Of a stretch of 64,000 nucleotides of DNA, positions 54,787-63,729 are shown in pieces. Position 1 is the stretch's first letter. Each line of letters begins with the position of its first letter. The notes under the pieces are model-generated. The model searched no databases, was not told the origin of the DNA, and worked only from the letters and a program-made list of their open reading frames with translations. A program made the translations under genes and the position numbers. Source of the DNA: Blautia sp. (lineage in GTDB: Bacteria; Bacillota; Clostridia; Lachnospirales; Lachnospiraceae); the NCBI GenBank assembly GCA_023664455.1, contig JAMPFM010000001.1, positions 396,646 through 460,645 on the forward strand. Direction: 5' to 3'.

Positions 54787-55284
54787 ATGAGTTCCAAAAC
54801 CAAAATTGTTGTGCTTCATGTCAAAGAATTAATATATACCGGCATCTTTGCCGTGCTCGGTATCCTTTTTATCGTCCTGCTCATTATCATGTTTCTGCCA
54901 AAAGATGAGAAAAACGTCGCAGTTCCGACGATAACGCAGACGACGGCAAACACCTATGTACCCGGTGTATATACTACTTCTTTGATTTTGAATGATAATG
55001 TCGTGGAAATAGAAGTCACCGTTGACGAACAGAATATCAACTCCATACGCTTAGTCAATCTGGATGAAGCCGTTACGACGATGTATCCTCTGATTCAGCC
55101 CTCTTTTGAGGATCTTGCAGACCAGATTATCACCAATCAGAGTTTAGACGGCATTACATATCCTGATGATAGCAAATATACTTCCATGATTTTGTTAAAT
55201 GCCATAACTACCTCTCTGGAAAAAGCTATTCAACCGGAAATGGATACCACCGTAGAGATAGACACTGACTCCTATGTGGAATAG
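54787..55284 (+). CDS. membrane-anchored FMN_bind-like protein
   Basis: 165 residues: one membrane helix (about 13-37) and an extracellular domain (YVPGVYTTSLILNDNVVEIEVTVDEQNINSIRLVNLDEA to YTSMILLNAITTSLEKAIQ) reminiscent of FMN_bind domains of electron-transfer proteins. The usual SGAT flavinylation motif is replaced by YPDDSKYTS, so covalent flavin attachment is unlikely. Divergent from glnA and with a good terminator. I consider the fold likely and the function open. Confidence 0.6.
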   Translation: MSSKTKIVVLHVKELIYTGIFAVLGILFIVLLIIMFLPKDEKNVAVPTITQTTANTYVPGVYTTSLILNDNVVEIEVTVDEQNINSIRLVNLDEAVTTMYPLIQPSFEDLADQIITNQSLDGITYPDDSKYTSMILLNAITTSLEKAIQPEMDTTVEIDTDSYVE

Positions 55285-55307
55285 CACAATTTCCTATTAA
55301 ATATAAA

Positions 55308-55358
55308 CCTGCATCGTCTGTCTGCATGTCTGTCAGGTCAGGCGATGCAGGGCTTTTT
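55308..55358 (+). terminator. intrinsic terminator
   Basis: CCTGCATCG and CGATGCAGG enclose 26 bases and are followed by GCTTTTT. It serves the gene ending at 55284. The stem could also work for nadE on the other strand, without a good T run. Confidence 0.85.
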
Positions 55359-55367
55359 CCTCCGGCA

Positions 55368-57278
55368 TCATAACTCTTCTAACTGTTTCAGCCACAACTC
55401 CCCGCTGGCATCGGAAGGCATTCGCCAATCCCCTCTTGAGGACAGGGCTACGCTTCCCACTTTGGGTCCGTCGGGCAGACAGGAGCGTTTAAATTGCTGC
55501 GTGAAAAAACGCCGGTAAAAAGTTTTCAACCATTTTAAAATTACCTCATCCGTATATCTTCCGGCAAAAGAAGTCTGCGCAATCCGGTAAATCTTCGCCG
55601 GTTCAAAACCGCACCGCAGCATATAGTATAAAAAGAAATCGTGCAGTTCATAGGGACCCACCAAATCTTCCGTCTTCTGGGAAATCGTACCATCCACCGG
55701 CGGAAGCAGTTCAGGACTGACTGGCGTATCAAGAATATCCAGCAGTATTTCCGTAAGGCGCTCATTCTGGCAGGTATCGGCATAATAGCGAACCAGATGC
55801 CGCACCAATGTTTTCGGTACGCCGCAGTTGACGCCGTACATGGACATGTGGTCGCCATTATAGGTGGCCCATCCCAGCGCAAGCTCCGACATATCGCCTG
55901 TACCGATTACCATACCGTTCGTTTGATTGGCAATATCCATCAGTATCTGCGTCCGTTCCCTCGCCTGCCCGTTCTCATAGGTCACATCCCGCATGCCCAT
56001 ATCCTGCCCGATATCCCGGAAATGAACCGTCACGGCTTCCTTGATATCCACTTCCCGCAGCCCCGCGCCCAGCTCCTTCGCAAGCTTACAGGCATTCTCA
56101 TACGTCCTGTCGGTTGTGCCAAAACAAGGCATCGTCACCGCCAGAATCTTTTCCCGCTCCACTTTCAACAAATCAAAGGCGCGCACAGTCACCAATAGCG
56201 CCAGTGTGGAATCCAGACCGCCGGATATTCCAAGGACGGCTGTTTTTGCGCCGGTATGCTCATATCGTTTCTTTAATCCATAGGACTGAATGGATAGAAT
56301 TTCGTCGCAACGTTTGTCCCGCTCTTCTTTCTTTGAAGGAACAAAAGGCATCGCATCGAAAACCCTTTCCAGTTCTGTATCCCCTTCTTCCAGGTGGAAG
56401 GGCACTATTTTGTACTGCTCTTTGCCCTCTGTCATAAAACTGCTCATCCTGCGCCGTTCATGATTCAGCCGGTGGATATCCAAATCCGCATAGATGGTCT
56501 CACAGCTAAAACGCTTCGCCTGCGCCAGAATCGTGCCGTTTTCCGCAATGATATCATGTCCGCCGAAAACCAAATCCTGAGTAGATTCCCCTTCGCCTGC
56601 GGAAGCATATATATAACCCGCAATCAATTTCGCGCTGGCAGACTTCACCAGAAGCTCCCGGTAACTGTCTTTTCCTATCGTCTCATTAGAAGCCGAAAGA
56701 TTTACAAGGACGCTCGCTCCCGCCAGCGCGTGGGCAACGCCAGGCGCCTCCGGCGCCCAGATATCCTCGCAGATTTCACAGCCGATCAGCAAATCTTCCA
56801 TACAATCCGCCTGTAACAGGATATTTGTCCCGAAAGGAATTTCCTCATCTTCTAATAGAAAAGGCTCTGGAGCCTGATTGCCCGGCGTAAAATGCCGCGT
56901 CTCGTAAAACTCTGCATAGGCGGGAATAAACCGCTTAGGAATCATCGCCAGTACCGCGCCGTCCTGAATCACCGCCGCCACATTATACAGTTTCTGGTCT
57001 TTTTTCACAGGCAGCCCTACAAACACCAACGCATCGTTTCCCGCCGATGCATCAGCGATAACGCGCAGCTGCTCCCTGGCACCGCGCAAAAGCAGCTCCT
57101 GCAAAAATAAATCGCCGCATGTATATCCCGTCAGGCACAATTCTGGAAAAACGATAATCTTTGCGCCTTTTTCTACCGCCGCTTCCATACATGCACATAT
57201 CTGGCTTCCGTTATAGACTGTATCTGCGACCTTTATCTTAGGCGTCACCGCCGCTACTTTGATAAATCCATGTTTCAT
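55368..57278 (-). CDS. nadE: glutamine-dependent NAD+ synthetase
   Basis: Converts deamido-NAD to NAD using glutamine and ATP. About 636 residues: an N-terminal nitrilase-fold glutaminase (VFPELCLTGYTCGD near 48, the Cys in GCEICEDIWAP near 175) and a C-terminal NAD synthetase with the ATP loop GISGGLDSTLALLV near 360, then GTGDMSELALGWATYNGDHMSMYGV near 465. A GTG start at 57290 is possible, but GGAAGG precedes the ATG at 57278. Last gene of the group downstream of hslO. Confidence 0.95.
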   Translation of the reverse strand: MKHGFIKVAAVTPKIKVADTVYNGSQICACMEAAVEKGAKIIVFPELCLTGYTCGDLFLQELLLRGAREQLRVIADASAGNDALVFVGLPVKKDQKLYNVAAVIQDGAVLAMIPKRFIPAYAEFYETRHFTPGNQAPEPFLLEDEEIPFGTNILLQADCMEDLLIGCEICEDIWAPEAPGVAHALAGASVLVNLSASNETIGKDSYRELLVKSASAKLIAGYIYASAGEGESTQDLVFGGHDIIAENGTILAQAKRFSCETIYADLDIHRLNHERRRMSSFMTEGKEQYKIVPFHLEEGDTELERVFDAMPFVPSKKEERDKRCDEILSIQSYGLKKRYEHTGAKTAVLGISGGLDSTLALLVTVRAFDLLKVEREKILAVTMPCFGTTDRTYENACKLAKELGAGLREVDIKEAVTVHFRDIGQDMGMRDVTYENGQARERTQILMDIANQTNGMVIGTGDMSELALGWATYNGDHMSMYGVNCGVPKTLVRHLVRYYADTCQNERLTEILLDILDTPVSPELLPPVDGTISQKTEDLVGPYELHDFFLYYMLRCGFEPAKIYRIAQTSFAGRYTDEVILKWLKTFYRRFFTQQFKRSCLPDGPKVGSVALSSRGDWRMPSDASGELWLKQLEEL

Positions 57279-57328
57279 GTCCTTCCGCACCCTTTCCTTG
57301 TGTCATGGTTTCTACGCCTGTCAATCCC

Positions 57329-58207
57329 TCATGTAATGTCCGCCACCACTTCCTGCAATTCTTCCACCGTAAACGGATAGTTGGTATTACAAAAATGACA
57401 GTGCAATTCTACCGTTTTCCCCTCTTCTATCATCTCTTGTAATTCCGCTTTTCCCAGACTAATCAGTACCTTCCTGACCCTGTCTTTCGTGCAGCCGCAC
57501 TGAAACTGCAGGGGCATCTTATCCATAATTTCCAGTCCCATATCACCCAGCAGAAGTTCCAGAATCTGCTCCGGCGTATTGCCTTCTTCTAACAGTGTAG
57601 TCACGGACGGAAAAGCAGCGATTCTCTCTTCCAGTCTCGCAATGATATCTTCCTGCGCAAAAGGCATCAGTTGTATGATAAAGCCCCCTGCCCGTTTCAC
57701 CGTATTATTTTTTTCCATAAGAACACCCAGCGCCACGCAGGACGGCACCTGCTCTGAGGCGGCGAAATAATAAGTCAGATCCTCGCCGATTTCCCCGGTC
57801 TGTAATTCCACCTGGGAAGAATAGGCGTCTTTCATGCCCATGTCTTTCACCACTGTCAGATAGCCTCTGCCAATCACACCGCCCACATCCAGTTTTCCCT
57901 GCGCATTGGGCGGCATCATCGCCTGTGGCGACTGGGCATATCCCTTGACGTTTCCGTGTGCGTCCGCCGTTACAGTCAATCCTTGCACCGGTCCATCCCC
58001 GCGTACCTGCAGCGTCAGCATATCTTTTTCCCCTTTTAACATACTTCCCATGATACAGGCGCCAGTCATCAATCTGCCAAGACCCGCGGTAACGACCGGG
58101 CTTAAATTATGCTTGTCCCTTGCCGTTTCCACCAAATCCCTTGATGTGACCGCAAAAGCGCGAATCTGCGCATCCGCCGCCGTCGCCCTTACCAGATAAT
58201 CAGCCAT
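57329..58207 (-). CDS. hslO: redox-regulated chaperone Hsp33
   Basis: Zinc chaperone activated by oxidation. About 292 residues; conserved start ADYLVRATAADAQIRAFAV, then LGRLMTGACIMGSMLKGEKDMLTLQ, and the C-terminal zinc site CGCTKDRV (about 235-242) and CHFCN (about 268-272), giving the CxC and CxxC ligands. AGGGG lies 7 bp before the ATG at 58207. Confidence 0.95.
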   Translation of the reverse strand: MADYLVRATAADAQIRAFAVTSRDLVETARDKHNLSPVVTAGLGRLMTGACIMGSMLKGEKDMLTLQVRGDGPVQGLTVTADAHGNVKGYAQSPQAMMPPNAQGKLDVGGVIGRGYLTVVKDMGMKDAYSSQVELQTGEIGEDLTYYFAASEQVPSCVALGVLMEKNNTVKRAGGFIIQLMPFAQEDIIARLEERIAAFPSVTTLLEEGNTPEQILELLLGDMGLEIMDKMPLQFQCGCTKDRVRKVLISLGKAELQEMIEEGKTVELHCHFCNTNYPFTVEELQEVVADIT

Positions 58208-58251
58208 TTCCATTCCCCTTCCCGTGCGGTATCTCTTATAGCTCTTTCATC

Positions 58252-59061
58252 CTATAACGTTTCTCTTGCCTTTCCCCGTTCCCTTGCCACGACGATAATC
58301 CGCTCGCTCTCTTTTCTTACCTCACCATGCGTATCGCCGTCCAGTGCTGTCACAAAGTCCATTCCCGCCTTTTCCAGCAGCGCTTTCATCTGCTCTAAGC
58401 GGTATCCTCTCTGATAATGGGTTTCCTGAAACCGCCGGAAAAGTTCTCCTTTCTTATCATTTTTCACAAAAATAGTCAAATCATACTCATTAATTTCTTC
58501 TTCCGCATGATAATAGTTGTCCCAGATAAAACTGCAGTCTTCCCTATTTTCTGCAATAGTGGCGTCCCCGATGACTTTTTCGTATTTATAAACCGTATTA
58601 AAGTCAAAAAGAAAGAGTCCGCCCGGATAGAGGTAGTTGTTGATTAAGAAAAAGGTCGCAAGAACATCTTCTTCTTCCAGCAGATAGTTAATGGAGTCGC
58701 ACACACTGACAACAGCGCCTACCGTGCCATATAACTCAAATTCCCGCATATCCTGCAATAAATAAAGAATATCCAGATTCCCGCGTTCCCGTTTTTCCAT
58801 AGCAATCCGCAGCATGTCCGGGGAATTGTCAATCCCTATCATATCAAAACCTTCCGCCGCCAGAAGTCCGGTCAGGGTTCCGGTCCCGCAGCCTAAATCC
58901 AGAATGGAGTTTCGCTCTTGCTGCAAAAGGGCATTTTCCTGACTGGCGGGAGTGTCAGAATAACGTCGCAATAATTCTATTAGGAAGGTGCACCATTCCT
59001 GATAGGGAGTAGCGTCCATGAAGGTGTCATAGACTTCGGCGAAATCGGTGTAGGGGGACAT
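58252..59061 (-). CDS. class I SAM-dependent methyltransferase
   Basis: 269 residues with Rossmann fold: motif I ILDLGCGTGTLTGLLA (about 54-69), then DMIGIDNSPDML near 74 and a conserved DSINYLLEEED near 120. Small-molecule or tRNA substrate unknown. The gene lies upstream of hslO and nadE on the same strand, 44 bp from hslO, so it may share their transcript. Confidence 0.85.
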   Translation of the reverse strand: MSPYTDFAEVYDTFMDATPYQEWCTFLIELLRRYSDTPASQENALLQQERNSILDLGCGTGTLTGLLAAEGFDMIGIDNSPDMLRIAMEKRERGNLDILYLLQDMREFELYGTVGAVVSVCDSINYLLEEEDVLATFFLINNYLYPGGLFLFDFNTVYKYEKVIGDATIAENREDCSFIWDNYYHAEEEINEYDLTIFVKNDKKGELFRRFQETHYQRGYRLEQMKALLEKAGMDFVTALDGDTHGEVRKESERIIVVARERGKARETL

Positions 59062-59094
59062 ATTGAGGGGACTCCTTTCGTGAATAGATAGTTA

Positions 59095-59151
59095 TAGTCG
59101 TTTGCGAAACTAAGATTTTACAGCCGTCCGTTGTGCAGAATATACAATCCA
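59095..59151. mobile_element. solo end of MITE-like element 2
   Basis: 57 bp that match the inverted end of the element at 47337-47620 (complement of 47564-47620) at 53 of 57 bases. No partner end exists here. It stops 5 bp before the stop codon of the exporter gene ending at 59156. Confidence 0.85.
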
Positions 59152-59155
59152 TCTC

Positions 59156-59656
59156 CTAAGAAATCAACGCTCCCAACAACCCATAAGAAGCCACCGACAT
59201 AATAACCGTCGCAATCACAATCCCAAGCAGCTCCGCCAGAATCGCCTTTTTAAAATCAATGTCCAGAAGCGCAGCGATGAGCGAGCCGGTCCATGCTCCG
59301 GTGCCCGGAAGCGGAATGCCTACGAACAGCACAAGCCCCCAGAACTCATATTTCTTTATGGAATCGCTTTTACTGAGTGCACGCGATTCCAGCTTTTCAA
59401 TCCATTTCTTGAACAGTCTGACTTTCTTCAGCCATTGAAAAATCTTTTTGATAAATAAAAGGATAATCGGAATCGGAATAATATTACCGATAATACAAAT
59501 CGGAACCGCCGTAAGAATCGAGACGTCCAGAAGCGACGCCACAAGCAGTCCGCCCCGCAGTTCCAGAATCGGCACCATTGAGATGATGAAAATCACAATT
59601 TCCCTTGATACAACTTTTCCTAATGTATTCGCAAACCAAACCGCCAGACTTTCCAT
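59156..59656 (-). CDS. small multi-drug export protein family
   Basis: 166 residues, four to five hydrophobic helices, with the motif MVPILELRGGLLVA near 27-40 and FVGIPLPGTGAWTGSLIAALL near 115-135 of the COG2426/Sm_multidrug_ex type. Function in Clostridia unclear, despite the name. Stand-alone, between hisC and the methyltransferase. Confidence 0.85.
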   Translation of the reverse strand: MESLAVWFANTLGKVVSREIVIFIISMVPILELRGGLLVASLLDVSILTAVPICIIGNIIPIPIILLFIKKIFQWLKKVRLFKKWIEKLESRALSKSDSIKKYEFWGLVLFVGIPLPGTGAWTGSLIAALLDIDFKKAILAELLGIVIATVIMSVASYGLLGALIS

Positions 59657-59704
59657 AAATCCTGCTCCTCTTCTATTTTCCTTTTTTCTTACTTCTTTTA
59701 TTTC

Positions 59705-60766
59705 TTATTTCTCTTTCAAAATCTTACTTAACGTCGCAAAAAGAATGTCCATCTGCTCATCCGTTCCGATGGTTATGCGCAGATAATTATCTATTCTATT
59801 TTTATTCCAATATCTGACATATATGTCATAATCTTTCAATTTCCCGAAAATTTCCCGTGCGCTGACGCTCTCATGGGAAGCAAAAATGAAATTCCCATAA
59901 GAATGCGGAAAAGTAAAGCCCAGTTCTCCCAGTCTTCTTTCCGTCCGTTCTCTTGTTGCGACGATTTTCTGACAAATTTCCTGAAAATAGGCATCGTCCC
60001 TGACCGCGGCTGCACCAAGCACCAGCGCGGGGCGGTTCATCGTATAGGAATTGATGGAATACTTGACGTCATTCAGATATTGAATCAGCTTCTCATTGCC
60101 GATGGCATAGCCGATTCTGACTCCCGCCATAGCGCGGGATTTGGAAAAGGTCCTGACAATCAGAAGGTTATCGTACTTCGGCAACAGGCACAGGCTGCTC
60201 GCACCACCGAAATCAATATACGCCTCGTCCACTATCACTACCACGTCCTGATTCGCCGCTACAATTTCTTCTATCGTATCCACATCCAGTAAAACGCCCG
60301 TGGGCGCATTGGGATTGGGGAAAATGACGCCGCCGTTTTCGCCCATATAATCTTCTTTTCTGATGCAAAAATGCTCATCCAGCTGCCTTACCTTATAGGG
60401 AATCCGGTAAATATCCGCCCATACATCATAAAAAGAATAGGTAATATCCGGGAAGAAAACCGGTTTTCCCGACTGAAAAAAAGTCAGAAACGCCAGCGAT
60501 AATACGTCGTCTGAACCGACTCCCACGAAAATCTGTTTATCCCCCACATGATGATAAGCGGCAAGCTCCGCCGTCAGCGGCGTCTGCTCTGGAAATTCCG
60601 GGTACAGCCGCAAATCCTGATTCTCTATCTTTTGCAATGCCTCCGCCACCATCGGGGACGGCGGATAGGGGCATTCATTCGTATTTAACTTGATAACGCC
60701 TTTTTTCCGGGGCTGCTCCCCCGGCACATAAGGCGCCGCTTTTCTGACATTTTCTTCCCACTTCAT
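59705..60766 (-). CDS. hisC: histidinol-phosphate aminotransferase
   Basis: PLP enzyme of histidine synthesis, and often of other amino acids. 353 residues: KLNTNECPYPPSPMV near 26, GVGSDDVLSLAFLTF near 82, FPNPNAPTGVLL near 150, DEAYIDFGG near 180 and the PLP lysine in TFSKSRAMAGVRIGYAIG near 208. Isolated from any his operon; could also serve as a broader aminotransferase. Confidence 0.92.
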   Translation of the reverse strand: MKWEENVRKAAPYVPGEQPRKKGVIKLNTNECPYPPSPMVAEALQKIENQDLRLYPEFPEQTPLTAELAAYHHVGDKQIFVGVGSDDVLSLAFLTFFQSGKPVFFPDITYSFYDVWADIYRIPYKVRQLDEHFCIRKEDYMGENGGVIFPNPNAPTGVLLDVDTIEEIVAANQDVVVIVDEAYIDFGGASSLCLLPKYDNLLIVRTFSKSRAMAGVRIGYAIGNEKLIQYLNDVKYSINSYTMNRPALVLGAAAVRDDAYFQEICQKIVATRERTERRLGELGFTFPHSYGNFIFASHESVSAREIFGKLKDYDIYVRYWNKNRIDNYLRITIGTDEQMDILFATLSKILKEK

Positions 60767-60840
60767 CTGGTAAATTCCATTTCCTTTCTTCCTGATTACC
60801 GGTATATGCCAATGTCCGGGCTGTCAGGCAAGCTCGTTAC

Positions 60841-60944
60841 TCTCTAAAGCTGCTTCTCTCATCCGCTGAATGCAGGTTCCTTCTCATCCTCTAAAAGCAG
60901 CTTCCTTCCCCAAAACATCCTCGCCTCCAAAAGCAGCCTCTTTT
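60841..60944. repeat. 25-bp tandem repeats across the glycosyltransferase stop codon
   Basis: Units at 60858-60882 and 60883-60907 are directly adjacent and differ at about five bases; related units lie at 60920-60944 and in part at 60841-60857. The stop TGA (60884-60886) is inside the second unit. Confidence 0.8.
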
Positions 60945-61954
60945 CCACTCTCCGCGACGCGGCTCAGCCTCTCATATGTCGCTGCCTGTTCCACATTTCC
61001 CGCCCTTTTATAACATTCTGCAAGCCCGCGCAGCGGAATATCCTTACTACTATGTATATTAAGGATACTCTCTGTTTCATACGCGCCATTATAAAACCAT
61101 ACAATCGCTTCGTCCCAATCCTGTAATTCCAAGAAATACGCTCCCAGCTCGCAGCAGATTTCCGCACAGCCGCCGCAGGATACTACTTTTAAGGCATACT
61201 TGAAAAATTTCCCCATATCCTGCCTGATACGCGCCGCGCGCGCTGTCACACAGGCGGCTTCCTTGATTTCATCCATAGACCGCGCCGTATCCATGCAGGA
61301 GCTTTCAAAAAAGGCTTCCGCCTTTAGAAAATCCTTATCTTCCCCTGAAATAAACAGTTCTTTGGCATAGATATTATGAAGTCGGGCGGACAAACGGCTG
61401 CCCTCTTTCGTCATTTTCTCAAAAGCGGCAAAATCCCTATCCTTATGATTCCCTTCCGGCATATGCGTAATAACGACATCACTGTCATAAACTACCGGCT
61501 CCAGTATCACCTGCTCATGAATCGGCTCCGCCCAGATAAACTGCCTTACCCGTTTAAACAGCTTCGGGCGCAGCTCTTTATCATAATTATAAATCGTTCC
61601 GCCATCCAACTGATTCCCATAATACATCTGCACGATATCGATTTCCGGCAGTAAGACTTCCTTCAACCTAAGAAACGCCCGCCGGTTTTCCTCATCCAAC
61701 ACCTCGTCAGCGTCCGCCGAATAGATATACTCCATACTTGCTTTGGAAAAGGCGAAATTCCTCGCTGCGGAAAAATCCCCTATCCATTCAAAATCGTAGA
61801 TTTTATCCGTATAGCGCGCCGCCACTTCCTTCGTTTTATCCGTAGAGCCGGTATCTACGATGATAATCTCATCCATGACGCCCGCAACGCTGTCTAAGCA
61901 CCTCGCAAGCAGCTTTTCTTCATTTTTCACAATCATACAAAGACTTATTGTCAT
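60884..61954 (-). CDS. glycosyltransferase family 2 with C-terminal TPR-like region
   Basis: 356 residues: GT-A domain with ISLCMIVKNEEKLLARCLDSV and DTGSTDKTKEVA, and YIYSADADEVLDEENR as the metal/nucleotide site near 95. The second half is helical and TPR-like (CGGCAEICCELGAYFLELQDWDEAIVWFYNGAY). GAGG lies 6 bp before ATG 61954; the frame extends to 61999. The last 25 residues repeat GKEAAFGG and GKEAAFRG and are encoded by 25-bp tandem DNA repeats that contain the stop codon. Confidence 0.88.
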   Translation of the reverse strand: MTISLCMIVKNEEKLLARCLDSVAGVMDEIIIVDTGSTDKTKEVAARYTDKIYDFEWIGDFSAARNFAFSKASMEYIYSADADEVLDEENRRAFLRLKEVLLPEIDIVQMYYGNQLDGGTIYNYDKELRPKLFKRVRQFIWAEPIHEQVILEPVVYDSDVVITHMPEGNHKDRDFAAFEKMTKEGSRLSARLHNIYAKELFISGEDKDFLKAEAFFESSCMDTARSMDEIKEAACVTARAARIRQDMGKFFKYALKVVSCGGCAEICCELGAYFLELQDWDEAIVWFYNGAYETESILNIHSSKDIPLRGLAECYKRAGNVEQAATYERLSRVAESGKEAAFGGEDVLGKEAAFRG

Positions 61955-61972
61955 CCTAATCCTCATTTCTGA

Positions 61973-62092
61973 GCGACTTGTCGCGAAGAGGCGGCGCAAA
62001 TCCCAAATTTGCGTCTGCCATCATGGCTATTTGCTTTCGCCCAGAAACAAATAGCCGATTGAAAAATAAGCTATCAAGCTTATTTTTCAATC
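61973..62092. repeat. cluster of four consecutive hairpins
   Basis: GCGAC-TT-GTCGC (61973-61984); GCGCAAAT...ATTTGCGT (61994-62014); GGCTATTTG(C)TTTC-GCCCA-GAAACAAATAGCC (62025-62056); GATTGAAAAATAAGC-TATCAA-GCTTATTTTTCAATC (62057-62092, perfect 15 bp). They fill the spacer between the glycosyltransferase start and the gene ending at 62144. Confidence 0.75.
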
Positions 62093-62143
62093 TATTGCCT
62101 CCATTAAAACATGTCTCACCCGTCTAGTATAACAAAACTTTCC

Positions 62144-62494
62144 TTAAAAGGGAATCTCTGTTTTCATTTCTCTGCCGTCCAAAACAAGATGCGCCCTTCC
62201 CCTGTCCGCATACACGATAACATCCCGATAACGATTCCTACGGCAAAAAGCGTTGCCGGGACGAATCCGGTAACGCGTCGTATAAGACAAATCCACCATC
62301 CGCTTCCCGATTCTGATAACAAAACCGCCCTCGCCTTTCCGAATTGGCACATAGCCTAAATAGCAATACCTTTTTCCATTCCAATTCTCTATGCGCGCCA
62401 TCTGATAAAGCCCGCCATAAAGCAGCCCTGTTATAAGCAGCATGATAATCAGAAGCAGCGCACTAATCACAATACGCAGTTCCTCATACGCCAT
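62144..62494 (-). CDS. small membrane protein of unknown function
   Basis: 116 residues. One long hydrophobic segment (about 8-32: ELRIVISALLLIIMLLITGLLYGG), then a basic C-terminal part with YCYLGYVPIRKGEGGFVIRIG and VIVYADRGRAHLVLDGR. ATG 62494 has GGAGG 8 bp upstream and overlaps the end of the acyltransferase gene by 11 bp; a longer frame reaches 62548. It may help anchor or assist the acyltransferase; function unknown. Confidence 0.65.
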   Translation of the reverse strand: MAYEELRIVISALLLIIMLLITGLLYGGLYQMARIENWNGKRYCYLGYVPIRKGEGGFVIRIGKRMVDLSYTTRYRIRPGNAFCRRNRYRDVIVYADRGRAHLVLDGREMKTEIPF

Positions 62495-63620
62495 TCTCAA
62501 GTCCTCCTCTTTGCTTCCGCCTTTTTTTCCAAAGACAATCCAGACCATACTGTAATAATAACGGCAAAATCACGCCGGCAAGCAGATAAACCATTTTAAA
62601 ATGTTCTGCGCCCCTTATTAGATAATAATAATCGATATCCCCCAGATAAAGCGCCCTGTCAAAATCCGCAAACCACGCTGTATTTGCCGCCAATGCCGCA
62701 ATCAGCGCCTTAATCCCCATAAAGACAAGCACATGATGCATCATCACGGCATAAGTGTTTTTCCCAAGATAAGTTACATACGGATTTCCCGCCAGAAGCG
62801 GCGTCACGATTCTGGCTGTCCTTAACCAGAAAGCAATTCCTGACACGGCTGTCACATATGGAATCACCGGTCCGTTAGCAAACCCCGTGCACCAGACGCA
62901 GCTATACGCCAGCCCGTTACAGCATACATTCAGAAGTACCTGCACACCTATCACGATTGAAAAATACGGCAAATTTCCAAGCGTATCATGCTGCTCCAGC
63001 TTTTGCGCATAAAACCGCCCCATTTGGAAACACGGATATAACAGAAGAATCCTGCCCGGCATTTTATAAAGCCCCCATACATGCCCGTGAATCGCCAGCC
63101 AGATAACGCACATGCCGACAAGCAGACTCCCCACCAGCATCAGCCCTTCATAATATAGGCGCAGCTTTCGCAGGATCAACCGCATCAACAGATTCATCAT
63201 CTCAATAATAAATAATGTTGGAACAAACCACGCCGCATAGTTGTAAAGGAATTGATACCCGCTGATAAAAGGTTCCAGAAAAAGCGTCCGCAGACTGATT
63301 TCGGATCCGATGGAAAACCCGCGAAAGCGCAATGCCCATGCTAAGATTCCATAGAAAAGATTCCAGATAAAATAAGGCAGTAGAAGCTTCTTTATCTTTC
63401 TTTTGCAATAAGCAAGCGGCGCCTCTTCTTCCCGCTCCTTATAAAAATAGCCGGATATAAACAGAAACAACGGCACATGGAAAGAATAATAAGGAAATAA
63501 ACCGTTAAACGTCAAAATATCATATCCCACATGCCCTGCCACAATCATCATCATGGCAATCCCGGATAAAATACAAAACGTCATATTGTATTCTTTCTCT
63601 TTTGTGATTGCTTCCTGCAT
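62484..63620 (-). CDS. acyltransferase family 3 membrane protein
   Basis: O-acyltransferase of the OafA/YrhL/WecH type, adding acetyl groups to surface polysaccharides or glycans. 378 residues with about ten hydrophobic segments; GIAMMMIVAGHVGYD (residues 20-34) with the conserved His, and FHVPLFLFISGYFYKER near 47-63 with the R/E motif. The gene is upstream of a glycosyltransferase, consistent with a glycan role. Confidence 0.88.
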   Translation of the reverse strand: MQEAITKEKEYNMTFCILSGIAMMMIVAGHVGYDILTFNGLFPYYSFHVPLFLFISGYFYKEREEEAPLAYCKRKIKKLLLPYFIWNLFYGILAWALRFRGFSIGSEISLRTLFLEPFISGYQFLYNYAAWFVPTLFIIEMMNLLMRLILRKLRLYYEGLMLVGSLLVGMCVIWLAIHGHVWGLYKMPGRILLLYPCFQMGRFYAQKLEQHDTLGNLPYFSIVIGVQVLLNVCCNGLAYSCVWCTGFANGPVIPYVTAVSGIAFWLRTARIVTPLLAGNPYVTYLGKNTYAVMMHHVLVFMGIKALIAALAANTAWFADFDRALYLGDIDYYYLIRGAEHFKMVYLLAGVILPLLLQYGLDCLWKKRRKQRGGLENGV

Positions 63621-63729
63621 CCCTATTTTCCCTTGTTCCGGCCTCTGCCAAAACCGTTTCCCGTCTAATTTCTTCCATACTACACTAACCTTTTAGGATT
63701 TGCAAGGAAAAAGGGAATAATTCTGCCAT

